A DNA stretch of 64,000 nucleotides from Tolypothrix campylonemoides VB511288. GTDB taxonomy: Bacteria; Cyanobacteriota; Cyanobacteriia; Cyanobacteriales; Nostocaceae. Position numbers and translations under genes: made by a program. The notes beneath the pieces are model-generated. The model worked only from the letters and a program-made list of their open reading frames with translations, was not told the DNA's origin and searched no databases. The stretch's first letter is position 1. Every line of letters starts with the position of its first letter. This document shows positions 56,298 through 64,000 of the stretch, piece by piece. The stretch covers positions 650,649 through 714,648 of the forward strand of contig JXCB02000002.1 in NCBI GenBank assembly GCA_000828075.3. Reading direction: 5' to 3'.

Positions 56298-57683
56298 ATG
56301 TCAATACTTTCAAACAACCGCTATCGAATCATCCGTTCTTTGGGAAGTGGTGGATTTGGTGAAACATTTTTAGCAGAAGACACCCAAATGCCATCAGGAC
56401 GCAGATGTGTGATTAAGCAGCTAAAGCCCGTGGTTAATAATCCCCAGATTTACCAATTGGTTCAAGAACGGTTTCAGCGAGAAGCGGCGATTTTAGAAGA
56501 ACTGGGCGATGGCAGCGATCAAATTCCCCGATTATATGCCTACTTTTCGGAGAACGGGCAATTTTACTTAGTTCAGGAGTATGTTGAAGGACAAACTCTG
56601 ACGCAAAAGCTCCAACAGCAGGAGAAACTTAGCGAGAGTTCGGTTAAAGAAATCTTGACTGACCTTTTGTCAGTTCTCGATTACATCCACAGTAAGCGGA
56701 TTGTGCATCGCGATATTAAGCCAGATAACATCATCATTCGCAATAGCGATGGTAAGTCCATTCTCATTGACTTTGGCGCAGTCAAGGAAACAATGGGAAC
56801 GGTGGTGACGGCTTCTGGGAACTCTGGCACGTCGATTGTCATTGGTACACCAGGATTTATGCCGAGTGAGCAAACAGCCGGTCGTCCTGTGTTTGCCAGC
56901 GATTTGTATAGTTTAGGGTTAACGGCAATTTATTTGCTTACAGGTAAAATTCCCCAAGAGTTGCCAACTGACTTTGCTACGGGTGAGATATTGTGGCGGC
57001 AATTTGCTTTGAGTGTGACTCCTAGTTTTGCAGCAGTGTTGGATAAAGCGATTCAGTCTCATGCACGCGATCGCTATTCCAGCGCTAGAGAAATGCTGCA
57101 AGCATTACAAGCAGGCGCGACTCCCAGTCCTACATTAGTTGTTGCACCTTCATTAAAGGGAGATGTACAGCCGCGAACAGTGGTATCAGCACCACCCGCA
57201 GGAATTCCATACCAGCAGGCACCAACCCCACCCAGCAAAGGAATGAGTAATTTGCAAAAAGTTTTAATTATGGGTGGTGTGATTGGAGCCTGTGTTATTG
57301 GTGGTTTGTGGTTAACTAGAGAACAACAATCTATTTCTTCGCCTCAAAAACCAACTCAGCCTGTTTCCATTGGTTGGTTGAGAGCTGGATCTGTAGACAA
57401 CACTTCAGGCAATCTCTCTAACGGAGAGCCGTTGATTCCGTCAAAACAGCCTGTTACAATCTCCCCACCCGTTGTCCCGTCACCTAATTCACAAGTCATT
57501 CTTACTACAGACGTTAATTTAAGGAGTAATCGGCCACAGCCACCTCAATACGATTTGACAGGTAAAAGAACCACACTTAGGGCTGGACAGAGGCTAGTAG
57601 TTTTAAGAGTTTATTCTTTCGTAGACCCTAATTCCGACTCACCGCTTACCAAAGTCTGGGTAGAAGTAGGTTTACCACATTAG
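56298..57683 (+). CDS. Membrane Ser/Thr kinase 3, short SH3-like C-terminus
   Basis: 461 residues. The kinase domain is almost the same as in kinase 2 ('LGSGGFGETFLAED', 'CVIKQLKP', 'HRDIKPDNIII', 'LIDFGAVKET'), and the membrane segment is nearly identical too ('VLIMGGVIGACVIGGLWL'). Outside is a short tail: a Pro/Ser spacer, then 'VILTTDVNLRSN' and 'LRAGQRLVVLRVYSF', reminiscent of a bacterial SH3-type domain, which often binds cell wall. This part is short, so the SH3 call is tentative. The ATG at 56298 follows the vanY stop by three bases. Kinases 2 and 3 look like a recent duplication whose tails diverged. Confidence 0.92.
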   Translation: MSILSNNRYRIIRSLGSGGFGETFLAEDTQMPSGRRCVIKQLKPVVNNPQIYQLVQERFQREAAILEELGDGSDQIPRLYAYFSENGQFYLVQEYVEGQTLTQKLQQQEKLSESSVKEILTDLLSVLDYIHSKRIVHRDIKPDNIIIRNSDGKSILIDFGAVKETMGTVVTASGNSGTSIVIGTPGFMPSEQTAGRPVFASDLYSLGLTAIYLLTGKIPQELPTDFATGEILWRQFALSVTPSFAAVLDKAIQSHARDRYSSAREMLQALQAGATPSPTLVVAPSLKGDVQPRTVVSAPPAGIPYQQAPTPPSKGMSNLQKVLIMGGVIGACVIGGLWLTREQQSISSPQKPTQPVSIGWLRAGSVDNTSGNLSNGEPLIPSKQPVTISPPVVPSPNSQVILTTDVNLRSNRPQPPQYDLTGKRTTLRAGQRLVVLRVYSFVDPNSDSPLTKVWVEVGLPH

Positions 57684-57879
57684 GGCGTTGCTAAATTGAG
57701 GTATAAAATTTTCAAGTTGAATTTTAAAAACCCTTATCTTTGCGCCTTTGCGTCTTTGCGCGAGCCTGACACGGGAGTTTAGAATTATAAGTGATTAAGC
57801 GAACTGGATATTAACCACTTGCAACAGGAGAAAAGGGTAAAATGTCTCTCGAATGTATTTCTCCTGACAGACGCTAAAT

Positions 57880-59574
57880 ATGCAAAAGCTGCTGAATAAC
57901 CGCTATCGAATTCTTCGCACTTTGGGAGGCGGTGGATTTGGAGAGACTTTTCTAGCAGAGGATACCCAAATGCCCTCACTCCGTCGTTGTGTGATTAAAC
58001 AACTCAAACCAATTGAGGATAATCTTCAAATATACCAGGTGGTACAGCAGCGATTTCAGCGAGAAGCAGCAATTTTAGAAGATTTAGGAGAAGGTAGCAA
58101 TCAGATTCCGCGATTGTATGCTTATTTTTCAGAAAATAGTCAGTTTTACTTAGTACAAGAGTATATAGAAGGACAAACTCTCGCATCTAAGTTACAAGAG
58201 CAAGGTTTGATGAGTGAGAGTGCAGTCAAAGAAATTTTGACAAGTATTTTACCAGTTCTCGAATATGTTCATAGCAAAGGCATTGTCCACCGAGACATTA
58301 AGCCAGATAATATCCTCATTCGCCATGCTGATGGTAAACCCGTTTTAATTGACTTTGGCGCAGTCAAAGAAACAGTAGGAACTCTAATAAGTCCTTCGCT
58401 TAATTCTACACAGTCAATTGTCATTGGTACACCAGGATTTATGGCTAGCGAACAATCGGTAGGACGCCCGATGTTTGCCAGTGACATCTACAGTTTGGCA
58501 CTCACCGCGATTTATTTACTTACAGGTAAAACGCCGCAAGAATTAACCGCTGATCCAGCTACGGGAACTCTTATATGGCGACAATATGCTTTAAATATCA
58601 CTCCCAGTTTTGCCACTGTATTAGATCAAGCGATTCAGTTTCATGCACGCGATCGCTTTGCCAACGCTAGACAGATGTTGCAAGCTTTGTATCTTGGTGC
58701 AACGCCTGTGACTCCCACAGTACCAATTGTTCGTCCGATTGCACCGGCTTCTCCAATCGTACCTTATGACCGTCCACCAGTATTAACTGTACCGCCTTCT
58801 GCAACACCTCAACATACCATTCCTGTCAGCCCAGGATCAGCTCCTCAACCTTTTTACCACAGTGGTAGACAAAACAGTGAGCAGAAGGGTTTCGTTCTTA
58901 GCAGCATCATTGTAGGTGGTTTGATTGGTGCATCTGTGATCATTGGTTTTGCCCTCAATAGACAACAACCTCAACCAGAGGTTGCACAACCACTGGTACA
59001 ACACAACACATCGGTTCCTAGCTTTCCATTAGCTTCAGAACCCAAAGTGGCTGCTGTGTCACCCACTCCCCTTCAAAAGCCATCAACAATTCCCAGTTTT
59101 CCAGAACCCACCACAACACCTGTTGAAACTCTACAGCCTGTACTCCCAGAACTAACGCCAGTTCCCAGCACTCACCTTCCTAATCCTACCCAAACCCAAT
59201 TTTCTCCGGTTCCTCTGGCAACACCAATGCCAACAAACAATCAGATCTCACCGATAGAGGCTGTGCAAAATTATTACTTAAGTATTAACCAGGGTCAGTA
59301 TAGAACAGCTTGGGATCAACTCATACCAAGCTACCAAAACAATCAACGTCTTCACCCTAAGGGTTATCTTTCTTACATTGATTGGTGGGGAGGAAAAGTT
59401 CAAAGCGTAGAAGTTGAGCAAGTTAGCATAGTAGAAGCAAGTACAGAAACAGCTACAGTCAATGCTCAATTAAAATATCTTATGAAAACTGGAGAAGTTA
59501 TCCCTACTTCTGTGCGCTTTTTGCTTTTGTGGGATGCTGATAACAGCAGATGGGTTGTCGCGGATGTCAGCTAG
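57880..59574 (+). CDS. Membrane Ser/Thr kinase 4 with NTF2-like C-terminal domain
   Basis: 564 residues. The kinase domain (about 10-270) has 'LGGGGFGETFLAED', 'MPSLRRCVIKQLKP', 'HRDIKPDNILI', 'LIDFGAVKET' and 'GTPGFMASEQS'. The start region 'AACCGCTATCGAATTCTTC' is shared at DNA level with kinase 1. A Pro-rich linker leads to the membrane segment 'SSIIVGGLIGASVIIGFAL' (about 345-363). A Pro/Thr spacer then leads to a domain of about 105 residues ('AVQNYYLSINQGQYRTAWDQ', ending 'LLLWDADNSRWVVADV') that looks like an NTF2-like/DUF4878-type alpha+beta fold. The ligand is unknown. It lies 196 bases after kinase 3, so it may have its own promoter. Confidence 0.92.
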   Translation: MQKLLNNRYRILRTLGGGGFGETFLAEDTQMPSLRRCVIKQLKPIEDNLQIYQVVQQRFQREAAILEDLGEGSNQIPRLYAYFSENSQFYLVQEYIEGQTLASKLQEQGLMSESAVKEILTSILPVLEYVHSKGIVHRDIKPDNILIRHADGKPVLIDFGAVKETVGTLISPSLNSTQSIVIGTPGFMASEQSVGRPMFASDIYSLALTAIYLLTGKTPQELTADPATGTLIWRQYALNITPSFATVLDQAIQFHARDRFANARQMLQALYLGATPVTPTVPIVRPIAPASPIVPYDRPPVLTVPPSATPQHTIPVSPGSAPQPFYHSGRQNSEQKGFVLSSIIVGGLIGASVIIGFALNRQQPQPEVAQPLVQHNTSVPSFPLASEPKVAAVSPTPLQKPSTIPSFPEPTTTPVETLQPVLPELTPVPSTHLPNPTQTQFSPVPLATPMPTNNQISPIEAVQNYYLSINQGQYRTAWDQLIPSYQNNQRLHPKGYLSYIDWWGGKVQSVEVEQVSIVEASTETATVNAQLKYLMKTGEVIPTSVRFLLLWDADNSRWVVADVS

Positions 59575-60019
59575 TTTTCGGGATATATTTATTGTAAATT
59601 AGAGGGTTTAAGACCCCTTCCTTTGTACGTAGTACGCCAGATGTCTCAAGTCGGGAAACCCTCCCGCAGTGCTGCCTCACCACGGCACTGGCTCCTCAGT
59701 TTCAGCCGTGGTTAAAATCCCCGTTTGAAACTGTCTTCAATTTTGAATTTTGAATTTTGAACTTTGAACTTTGAATTGTTATTGTCGTCAGGGTGCTTAG
59801 TACTGTATTTCATAAATTCGTATCGTAATATGTCATGCTGAGCGAAACGCTAGTGAAGCGAAGCATCTGGGATTCTTCGTTGTGCTTCGCTCCACTCAGA
59901 ATGACACACATAACGCTACGAACTTGTGCAATTCTGTACTTAGTATACATTTGTAAACTGTACAATGTCCCAGTGGGCTGCGTTATATTCTAACCGAATG
60001 AGAGCTGGGATAACGGAGC
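59575..60019. other. Repeat-rich gap between kinases 4 and 5
   Basis: 445 bases. It holds an inverted copy of the GC-rich repeat also found between rpoB and rpoC1 (about 59655-59700), AATTTTG/AACTTTG heptamers (59739-59778) and an imperfect palindrome (59831-59906). No gene. The promoter of kinase 5 probably lies in the last 80 bases. Confidence 0.65.
59831..59906. repeat. Imperfect palindromic repeat
   Basis: The ends TGTCATGCTGAGCG and CTCCACTCAGAATGACA are near inverse repeats, and the middle (GAAGCGAAGCATCT and TTCGTTGTGCTTCGC) also pairs. Units starting TCAT-CTGAGCG are known as dispersed palindromes in many bacterial genomes. Confidence 0.65.
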
Positions 60020-62005
60020 ATGACAACCAAGCTGCTGAACAATCGCTATCAAGTGATCCAGGTACTAGGTGCTGGTGGATTTGGTGAAACTTTTTTGGCG
60101 GAAGATATGCATATGCCTTCTCGCCGTCGCTGTGTGATTAAGCAACTCAAACCTGTAACTAACAGTCCGCAAACCTACCAACTTATCCAAAACCGATTTG
60201 AACGAGAAGCTGCAACCCTGGAGTTTCTGGGGGAAGGTAGTGAGCAAATTCCTAAACTGTTTGCCTACTTTTCTGAGACAGGGCAATTTTACCTTGTTCA
60301 AGAATGGATTCAAGGTCAAACCCTAGGAGAGATAGTAAGAGCACAAGGGGTGTTGAGCGAAACTACTGTTAGGGAAATATTATTGAGTTTGCTGTCTGTT
60401 TTGGATTATGTCCACAGCAAAGGCATTATTCATCGGGATATTAAGCCTGATAACATTATTATCCGCTCCGCCAATAGCAAGCCAGTTTTAATTGATTTTG
60501 GCGCTGTTAAAGAAACAATACGTTCAGTAGTCAGTCCTGGAGGATATCCTACACAATCGTTGGTGATAGGGACACCAGGATATATGCCTAGCGAGCAAGC
60601 GGTTGGACGTCCAGTTTATGCCAGTGATATCTACAGCTTGGGCATGACAGCAGTTTATTTGCTCACTGGCAAACATCCGTATGAATTACAAACGCATCCT
60701 CAAACTGGCGAAGTTATCTGGCATCACCTTGCCCCTGAAGTGTCCCACGATTTGGCGATGGTACTCAATCAGGCAATTAAACCACAAGCTAGCGATCGCT
60801 ACACAACTGCTAGCAAAATGCTTTATGCTTTGAAATCTGCAACTTCTCTTCCTACAGCAGAACCAACAGCTGCTTATCAACCGACAGTACCACTTTCACC
60901 TCCAGTGGCTGGTGTATCATCCTCATCCGGACATAGCCAACCACCGTTAGCTTCCAATCAATCCAATCAAAGAGCTCCTGTGATTCCAACTGCTACCCCA
61001 AGCAGCAACTGGCAAAAACCGACTTGGATTGTCGGGAGTTTAGTTGTGGGTAGCTTGATTGGCGCAGTGGCGATCGCCAGTATAACCCGTCAAAACTCTG
61101 AAGCTCCCATTACAATATCGCCCGCCTCTACACCGCTTCCAGAATCTAACGCTACAATTCCAAATTCTCCAACACCATCACAGACTCCTACTTCTGAAGC
61201 TACAACACGCAGAAAAAGGAGGATTCTTGCACCGCCTCCAGTTGTCAGTGCACCTAACCCAGCACAACAGCAATCAGAAAGTTATACATCTGCCCCACCC
61301 TCAGTAAATCCTAACTCACAACAAGAACCATCAACATTTGAACCAGCACCAGAAGAACAAGTTCCACCAGTAGAATCTCAAACTCCAGTTACTTCCACGC
61401 CACAAGAAACTACACCGCCAGAATCAATTCCACAACAACAAACTACACCGCAAAAAGCGGAACAGCCAGATCCTCCTACTCCTACTCCTACTCCTACTCC
61501 TACTCCTACTCCTACTCCTACTCCTACCCCAACCCCAGAGGCTTCCACCCCACCTCCACAGCAGGAAAAAGAAAACACTGCAACTTCCAATACCACGAGT
61601 CGCAGCATTCCTACATTTCCCGTTGGCACGTCGGAAGATACTGTCAAAACAGCGTTGGGAAATCCTAGTAGGCTTTCCAGAGGTTTGTGGAAAACTCGTG
61701 CTTATGTTTATCAGCATGATCCAAACCGCGTTGACCTTGGTTATTTATTTGACCGTAAAACAGGAGTGCTGCGTCAAACAGAAGTTTCTTTTGCCCAATC
61801 TGTCGAACCACAGGTGATGCAGAATACATTGCAAGGGATACTGGGGGGTAATGCTTCTGGTGACATTAAGCAAGGACTGCAACAAGTCTATGAACGTAAA
61901 ACGAATCAATACTCATTCAACGTTGGTGGATTAAAAGGGAGCATACAACGTAATTCAGAAGACCAAATTTACATTGCTGTTTGGGACTCCAACTTGCGTA
62001 AATAA
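60020..62005 (+). CDS. Membrane Ser/Thr kinase 5 with SmpA/OmlA-like C-terminal domain
   Basis: 661 residues. The kinase domain (about 10-272) has 'LGAGGFGETFLAED', 'MPSRRRCVIKQLKP', 'HRDIKPDNIII', 'LIDFGAVKET' and 'GTPGYMPSEQA'. The membrane segment is 'WIVGSLVVGSLIGAVAIAS' (about 336-355). A very long Pro/Thr/Gln spacer includes a (TP)n run from a CCTACT microsatellite (61474-61526). The last 130 residues ('FPVGTSEDTVKTALGNPS', then 'YLFDRKTGVLRQTEV') resemble a SmpA/OmlA(BamE)-like domain plus a second small beta unit. The most divergent of the five kinases, so perhaps the older copy. It lies 77 bases before the Tat-type reductase. Confidence 0.92.
   Translation: MTTKLLNNRYQVIQVLGAGGFGETFLAEDMHMPSRRRCVIKQLKPVTNSPQTYQLIQNRFEREAATLEFLGEGSEQIPKLFAYFSETGQFYLVQEWIQGQTLGEIVRAQGVLSETTVREILLSLLSVLDYVHSKGIIHRDIKPDNIIIRSANSKPVLIDFGAVKETIRSVVSPGGYPTQSLVIGTPGYMPSEQAVGRPVYASDIYSLGMTAVYLLTGKHPYELQTHPQTGEVIWHHLAPEVSHDLAMVLNQAIKPQASDRYTTASKMLYALKSATSLPTAEPTAAYQPTVPLSPPVAGVSSSSGHSQPPLASNQSNQRAPVIPTATPSSNWQKPTWIVGSLVVGSLIGAVAIASITRQNSEAPITISPASTPLPESNATIPNSPTPSQTPTSEATTRRKRRILAPPPVVSAPNPAQQQSESYTSAPPSVNPNSQQEPSTFEPAPEEQVPPVESQTPVTSTPQETTPPESIPQQQTTPQKAEQPDPPTPTPTPTPTPTPTPTPTPTPEASTPPPQQEKENTATSNTTSRSIPTFPVGTSEDTVKTALGNPSRLSRGLWKTRAYVYQHDPNRVDLGYLFDRKTGVLRQTEVSFAQSVEPQVMQNTLQGILGGNASGDIKQGLQQVYERKTNQYSFNVGGLKGSIQRNSEDQIYIAVWDSNLRK
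61474..61526 (+). repeat. CCTACT microsatellite coding a Thr-Pro run
   Basis: About nine tandem CCTACT units encode alternating Thr-Pro in the extracytoplasmic spacer of kinase 5. The copy number probably varies between strains. Confidence 0.9.
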
Positions 62006-62082
62006 GAAAATCTCTATCTACAGGTGGGGTTTTTTCTTGACAGTAGCGGTATGACATGGGTAATGTTGACTGGAGTTGCATC

Positions 62083-63123
62083 ATGACAAGCAATAAAAAG
62101 ACCCGGCGCAATTTTCTCATAACCAGTATGGCTGTTGCCGGCGGAATTGTCGGCACTTCAGCTTGTCAACAACTAACCAACACCACGGAATCGCCAGAAA
62201 ATCCCAGTTCTACCGCTCAAACACCTCAAAACCAGCTCGCCTCTGCATCTCCTCGTCAACCCGAGGCAAAGATGCCACAACGAATCCTAGGACGCACAGG
62301 CGTGTCATTACCCATTCTTGGTTTGGGAGGATCTGCATCACCTCTATCTCGTCCGCCAAAGGAAGAAGAGGACAAATCCATAGCGATTATAGAACGAGCA
62401 TTTGAGCTAGGGATTCGTTACTTCGATACGGCAGCCAATTACGGACCAAGTGAACAACGCCTAGGCAAAGTGCTTCCAGCACATCGAAAAGAGGTGTTTT
62501 TAGCCACTAAGACCAACATAAGAGACAGAGATGGGGCGTGGCGAGAATTAGAGCAATCTCTCAAACGTCTCAAAACCGATTCTCTGGATCTCTGGCAGTT
62601 ACATTCCGTTTCCTTTGATTGGAATCTAGATGCTATCCTAAACACCAAACACGGTGCAATCAGGGCTGTACAAGAAGCGAAAGAGCAAAAAATAGTGCGG
62701 TTTGTCGGCATCACAGGACACCATGACCCCACAATCATCGCTGAAGCGCTACGCCGCTATCCATTCGACACCGCTCTTATACCTATCAACGCTGCTGATA
62801 AACACAACCCAAAACCTTTTATTACTAAAGTCCTACCAGTGGCTCAGGAGAAAAATACTGGTATCATTGCGATGAAAGTACCAGCATACGGTCGGCTGTT
62901 CAAGCCTGGCGTTCTAGAGGGAATGCATCAAGCTATGGGGTATGCTCTTTCTCAAAGCGGTGTCCATTGTTGCATTATTGCAGCAGAAGATGTTGCTTTG
63001 TTAGAACAAAATGTGAGAGTCGCTCAAGCTTTTCAGACTCTTTCAAATGATGAAATTTCAGCTATTGAACAACGTACTGCTGCTGTTTGGCAGGAGAATA
63101 GCTTTTTCCGTGAATGGGCTTAG
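62083..63123 (+). CDS. Tat-exported aldo/keto reductase, possible lipoprotein
   Basis: 346 residues from ATG 62083, chosen because GGAG lies about 8 bases upstream and it gives a compact twin-arginine signal 'KTRRNFLITSMAVAGG'; ATG 62056 is the alternative. The signal ends in a lipobox-like 'GTSAC', so the mature enzyme may be lipid-anchored outside the cytoplasm. The reductase barrel begins 'RILGRTGVSLPILGLGGSAS'. Catalytic tetrad residues are visible in 'YFDTAANYGPSE' (Asp, Tyr), 'FLATKTN' (Lys) and 'DLWQLHSV' (His). Aldo/keto reductases use NADPH, which is not expected outside the cytoplasm, so cofactor loading before Tat export is likely. Substrate unknown. Confidence 0.9.
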   Translation: MTSNKKTRRNFLITSMAVAGGIVGTSACQQLTNTTESPENPSSTAQTPQNQLASASPRQPEAKMPQRILGRTGVSLPILGLGGSASPLSRPPKEEEDKSIAIIERAFELGIRYFDTAANYGPSEQRLGKVLPAHRKEVFLATKTNIRDRDGAWRELEQSLKRLKTDSLDLWQLHSVSFDWNLDAILNTKHGAIRAVQEAKEQKIVRFVGITGHHDPTIIAEALRRYPFDTALIPINAADKHNPKPFITKVLPVAQEKNTGIIAMKVPAYGRLFKPGVLEGMHQAMGYALSQSGVHCCIIAAEDVALLEQNVRVAQAFQTLSNDEISAIEQRTAAVWQENSFFREWA

Positions 63124-63223
63124 TTTTTATACAAACCACCAACGTACTGTTGCGGAGTGCAAAAGCTTCATCGCTTGCGCGACACCATTTTCTGCTTCAA
63201 TTTTTTCACCCAACACCTTTGAG

Positions 63224-63252
63224 ATCCCCGACTTCTCTAAGAAGTCGGGGAT
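63224..63252 (+). terminator. Terminator after the aldo/keto reductase gene
   Basis: A perfect 12-bp stem ATCCCCGACTTC (63224-63235)/GAAGTCGGGGAT (63241-63252) with loop TCTAA is followed by GTTGTTTTTC. It lies about 100 bases after the stop codon. The same GATCCCCGACTTCT palindrome is a common intergenic hairpin in cyanobacteria. Confidence 0.8.
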
Positions 63253-63541
63253 GTTGTTTTTCACAAATCATTTAGGATTGCTATAAATCACTTTAAGGCA
63301 ACTTTAATAGCATCTTAACGAGTATTTGGTGCTGGATTGCTAATCTTTTGCTGCATATATTTTCTAGCAGCAACGAATAAGTAGAGTTCAAAGTCTTGCA
63401 ACAGCTTGATCATGCGCTAGAAAATACATTTCCTGGTTAATAGCTTAAGTCAGTTAAAGCTCACTATTTTGAGCTTATTTGGTTTCGGTTAGTATCCATA
63501 CTTTGACTGGTATTGTCAAACCTACAATCAACAATTGACAC
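63253..63541. promoter_or_regulatory. Upstream region of the PhoD gene
   Basis: Three TTAA-containing short motifs (GGTTAA 63435-63440, CTTAAG 63444-63449, GTTAAA 63453-63458) lie about 85-105 bases before the start codon. They recall cyanobacterial Pho boxes (TTAAC-type direct repeats), but the spacing of eight to nine bases is not the usual eleven, so this is weak. Confidence 0.3.
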
Positions 63542-64000
63542 ATGGAACGCCTGCATTTTGAGCGACTATTATCTACCCGCTTTAAGCGGCGCGACGTTTT
63601 ACTGGGTGCTGGATTCTTAACAGGTTTGGTGGTTACAAGCCAGTGGTCTAGCAGGGTGAATGCTCAACCTAAGTTTTCTGGTTACCCATTCAGCCTTGGT
63701 GTAGCTTCAGGTGAGCCGTATCCAAGAAGCGTTGTCCTGTGGACAAGGTTAGCTCCTGACCCTCTCAACGGGGGTGGAATGCCGTCAGAAAATGTCCCGG
63801 TGCAGTGGCAGGTTGCTACTGATGAAAAGATGACGCGAGTTGTGCGAAGCGGGACAGTATACGCCATTCCCGAACTAGGACACTCAGTACACGTGGTCGT
63901 TGATGGACTACAGCCTGAGCGATGGTACTGGTATCAGTTTAAAGTGGGCAGTGAAGTCAGCCCCGTTGGGCGCACCCGCACAGCGCCTGCTCTTGGAAAA
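63542..64000 (+). CDS. phoD: PhoD-type alkaline phosphatase/phosphodiesterase (partial at window edge)
   Basis: 153 residues are visible and the gene runs off the window. A twin-arginine signal 'FKRRDVLLGAGFLTGLVV' (about 14-31) ends near 'VNAQ'. The PhoD N-terminal domain follows with 'YPFSLGVASGEPYPRSVVLW' and 'TRLAPDPLNGGG', then an Ig-like strand set ('VPVQWQVATDE', 'VVVDGLQPERWYWYQFKVG'). PhoD enzymes are periplasmic or outer, Ca/Fe-dependent phosphodiesterases induced by phosphate starvation. The metal-binding core is not in this window. Confidence 0.93.
   Translation, partial: MERLHFERLLSTRFKRRDVLLGAGFLTGLVVTSQWSSRVNAQPKFSGYPFSLGVASGEPYPRSVVLWTRLAPDPLNGGGMPSENVPVQWQVATDEKMTRVVRSGTVYAIPELGHSVHVVVDGLQPERWYWYQFKVGSEVSPVGRTRTAPALGK

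Noticed and set aside
61378-61647. Minus-strand frame with a long Gly-Val run
   Set aside because: It is the mirror of the Thr-Pro microsatellite in kinase 5, not a gene.
63047-63286. Plus-strand frame across the end of the aldo/keto reductase and its terminator
   Set aside because: Overlaps the reductase in another frame and runs through the terminator hairpin.

Overview
The window is chromosomal DNA from a filamentous, probably heterocyst-forming cyanobacterium (Nostocales type). The evidence is the split RNA polymerase genes rpoC1 and rpoC2, many HIP1 octamers (GCGATCGC), seven-base tandem repeats between genes (TGATAAC, AATTTTG, TAGTCAT types), and cyanobacterial protein architectures such as a 1,873-residue Ser/Thr kinase-AAA-histidine kinase and a row of membrane-anchored Ser/Thr kinases. 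No tRNA, rRNA or CRISPR array was seen.

Layout. 1-6.2 kb (minus strand): the start of a cNMP-binding-like protein cut by the window edge, a GH116 glucosylceramidase-type hydrolase, two small unknown proteins and a GIY-YIG protein. A possible structured RNA lies at about 5.37-5.51 kb. 6.9-8.0 kb: an L-threonine aldolase, followed by a MITE-like element. 8.5-21.2 kb (minus strand): a cellulose synthesis and export cluster. In transcription order it is an outer-membrane barrel protein, an RNA-guided nuclease gene (iscB) with its upstream HEARO/omega RNA, a TPR protein, a GH8 cellulase, BcsB and BcsA. 21.5-34.8 kb (plus strand): a lipoprotein, rpsT, tatD, and rpoB-rpoC1-rpoC2 with a strong terminator. 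34.8-36.1 kb: a long repeat-bearing gap. 36.1-38.5 kb: a heme-oxygenase-like diiron-type protein paired with a FOXRED2-like flavoprotein. 38.6-46.2 kb (minus strand): the giant hybrid kinase and a secreted GH5 cellulase with CBM2. 46.9-48.8 kb: hisD and a universal stress protein. 49.2-62.0 kb: five paralogous Ser/Thr kinases with nearly constant kinase domains and different extracytoplasmic C-termini, interleaved with an FHA-domain ABC transporter and a VanY-type peptidase. 62.1-64 kb: a Tat-exported aldo/keto reductase and the start of a PhoD phosphatase.

How they fit together. BcsA/BcsB would polymerise and translocate glucan under c-di-GMP control through PilZ. The TPR protein and the barrel protein look like the two halves of BcsC encoded separately. 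GH8, and at a distance GH5-CBM2, would trim or remodel cellulose. The iscB-HEARO unit sits exactly between the two BcsC-like halves. The kinase array, the FHA transporter (a phosphothreonine reader) and the cell-wall carboxypeptidase form a plausible envelope-signalling island that appears to have grown by duplication and C-terminal domain exchange. The best candidates for undescribed biology are the kinase/FHA/VanY island, the iscB unit inside the cellulose operon, and the diiron-oxidase/flavoprotein pair.
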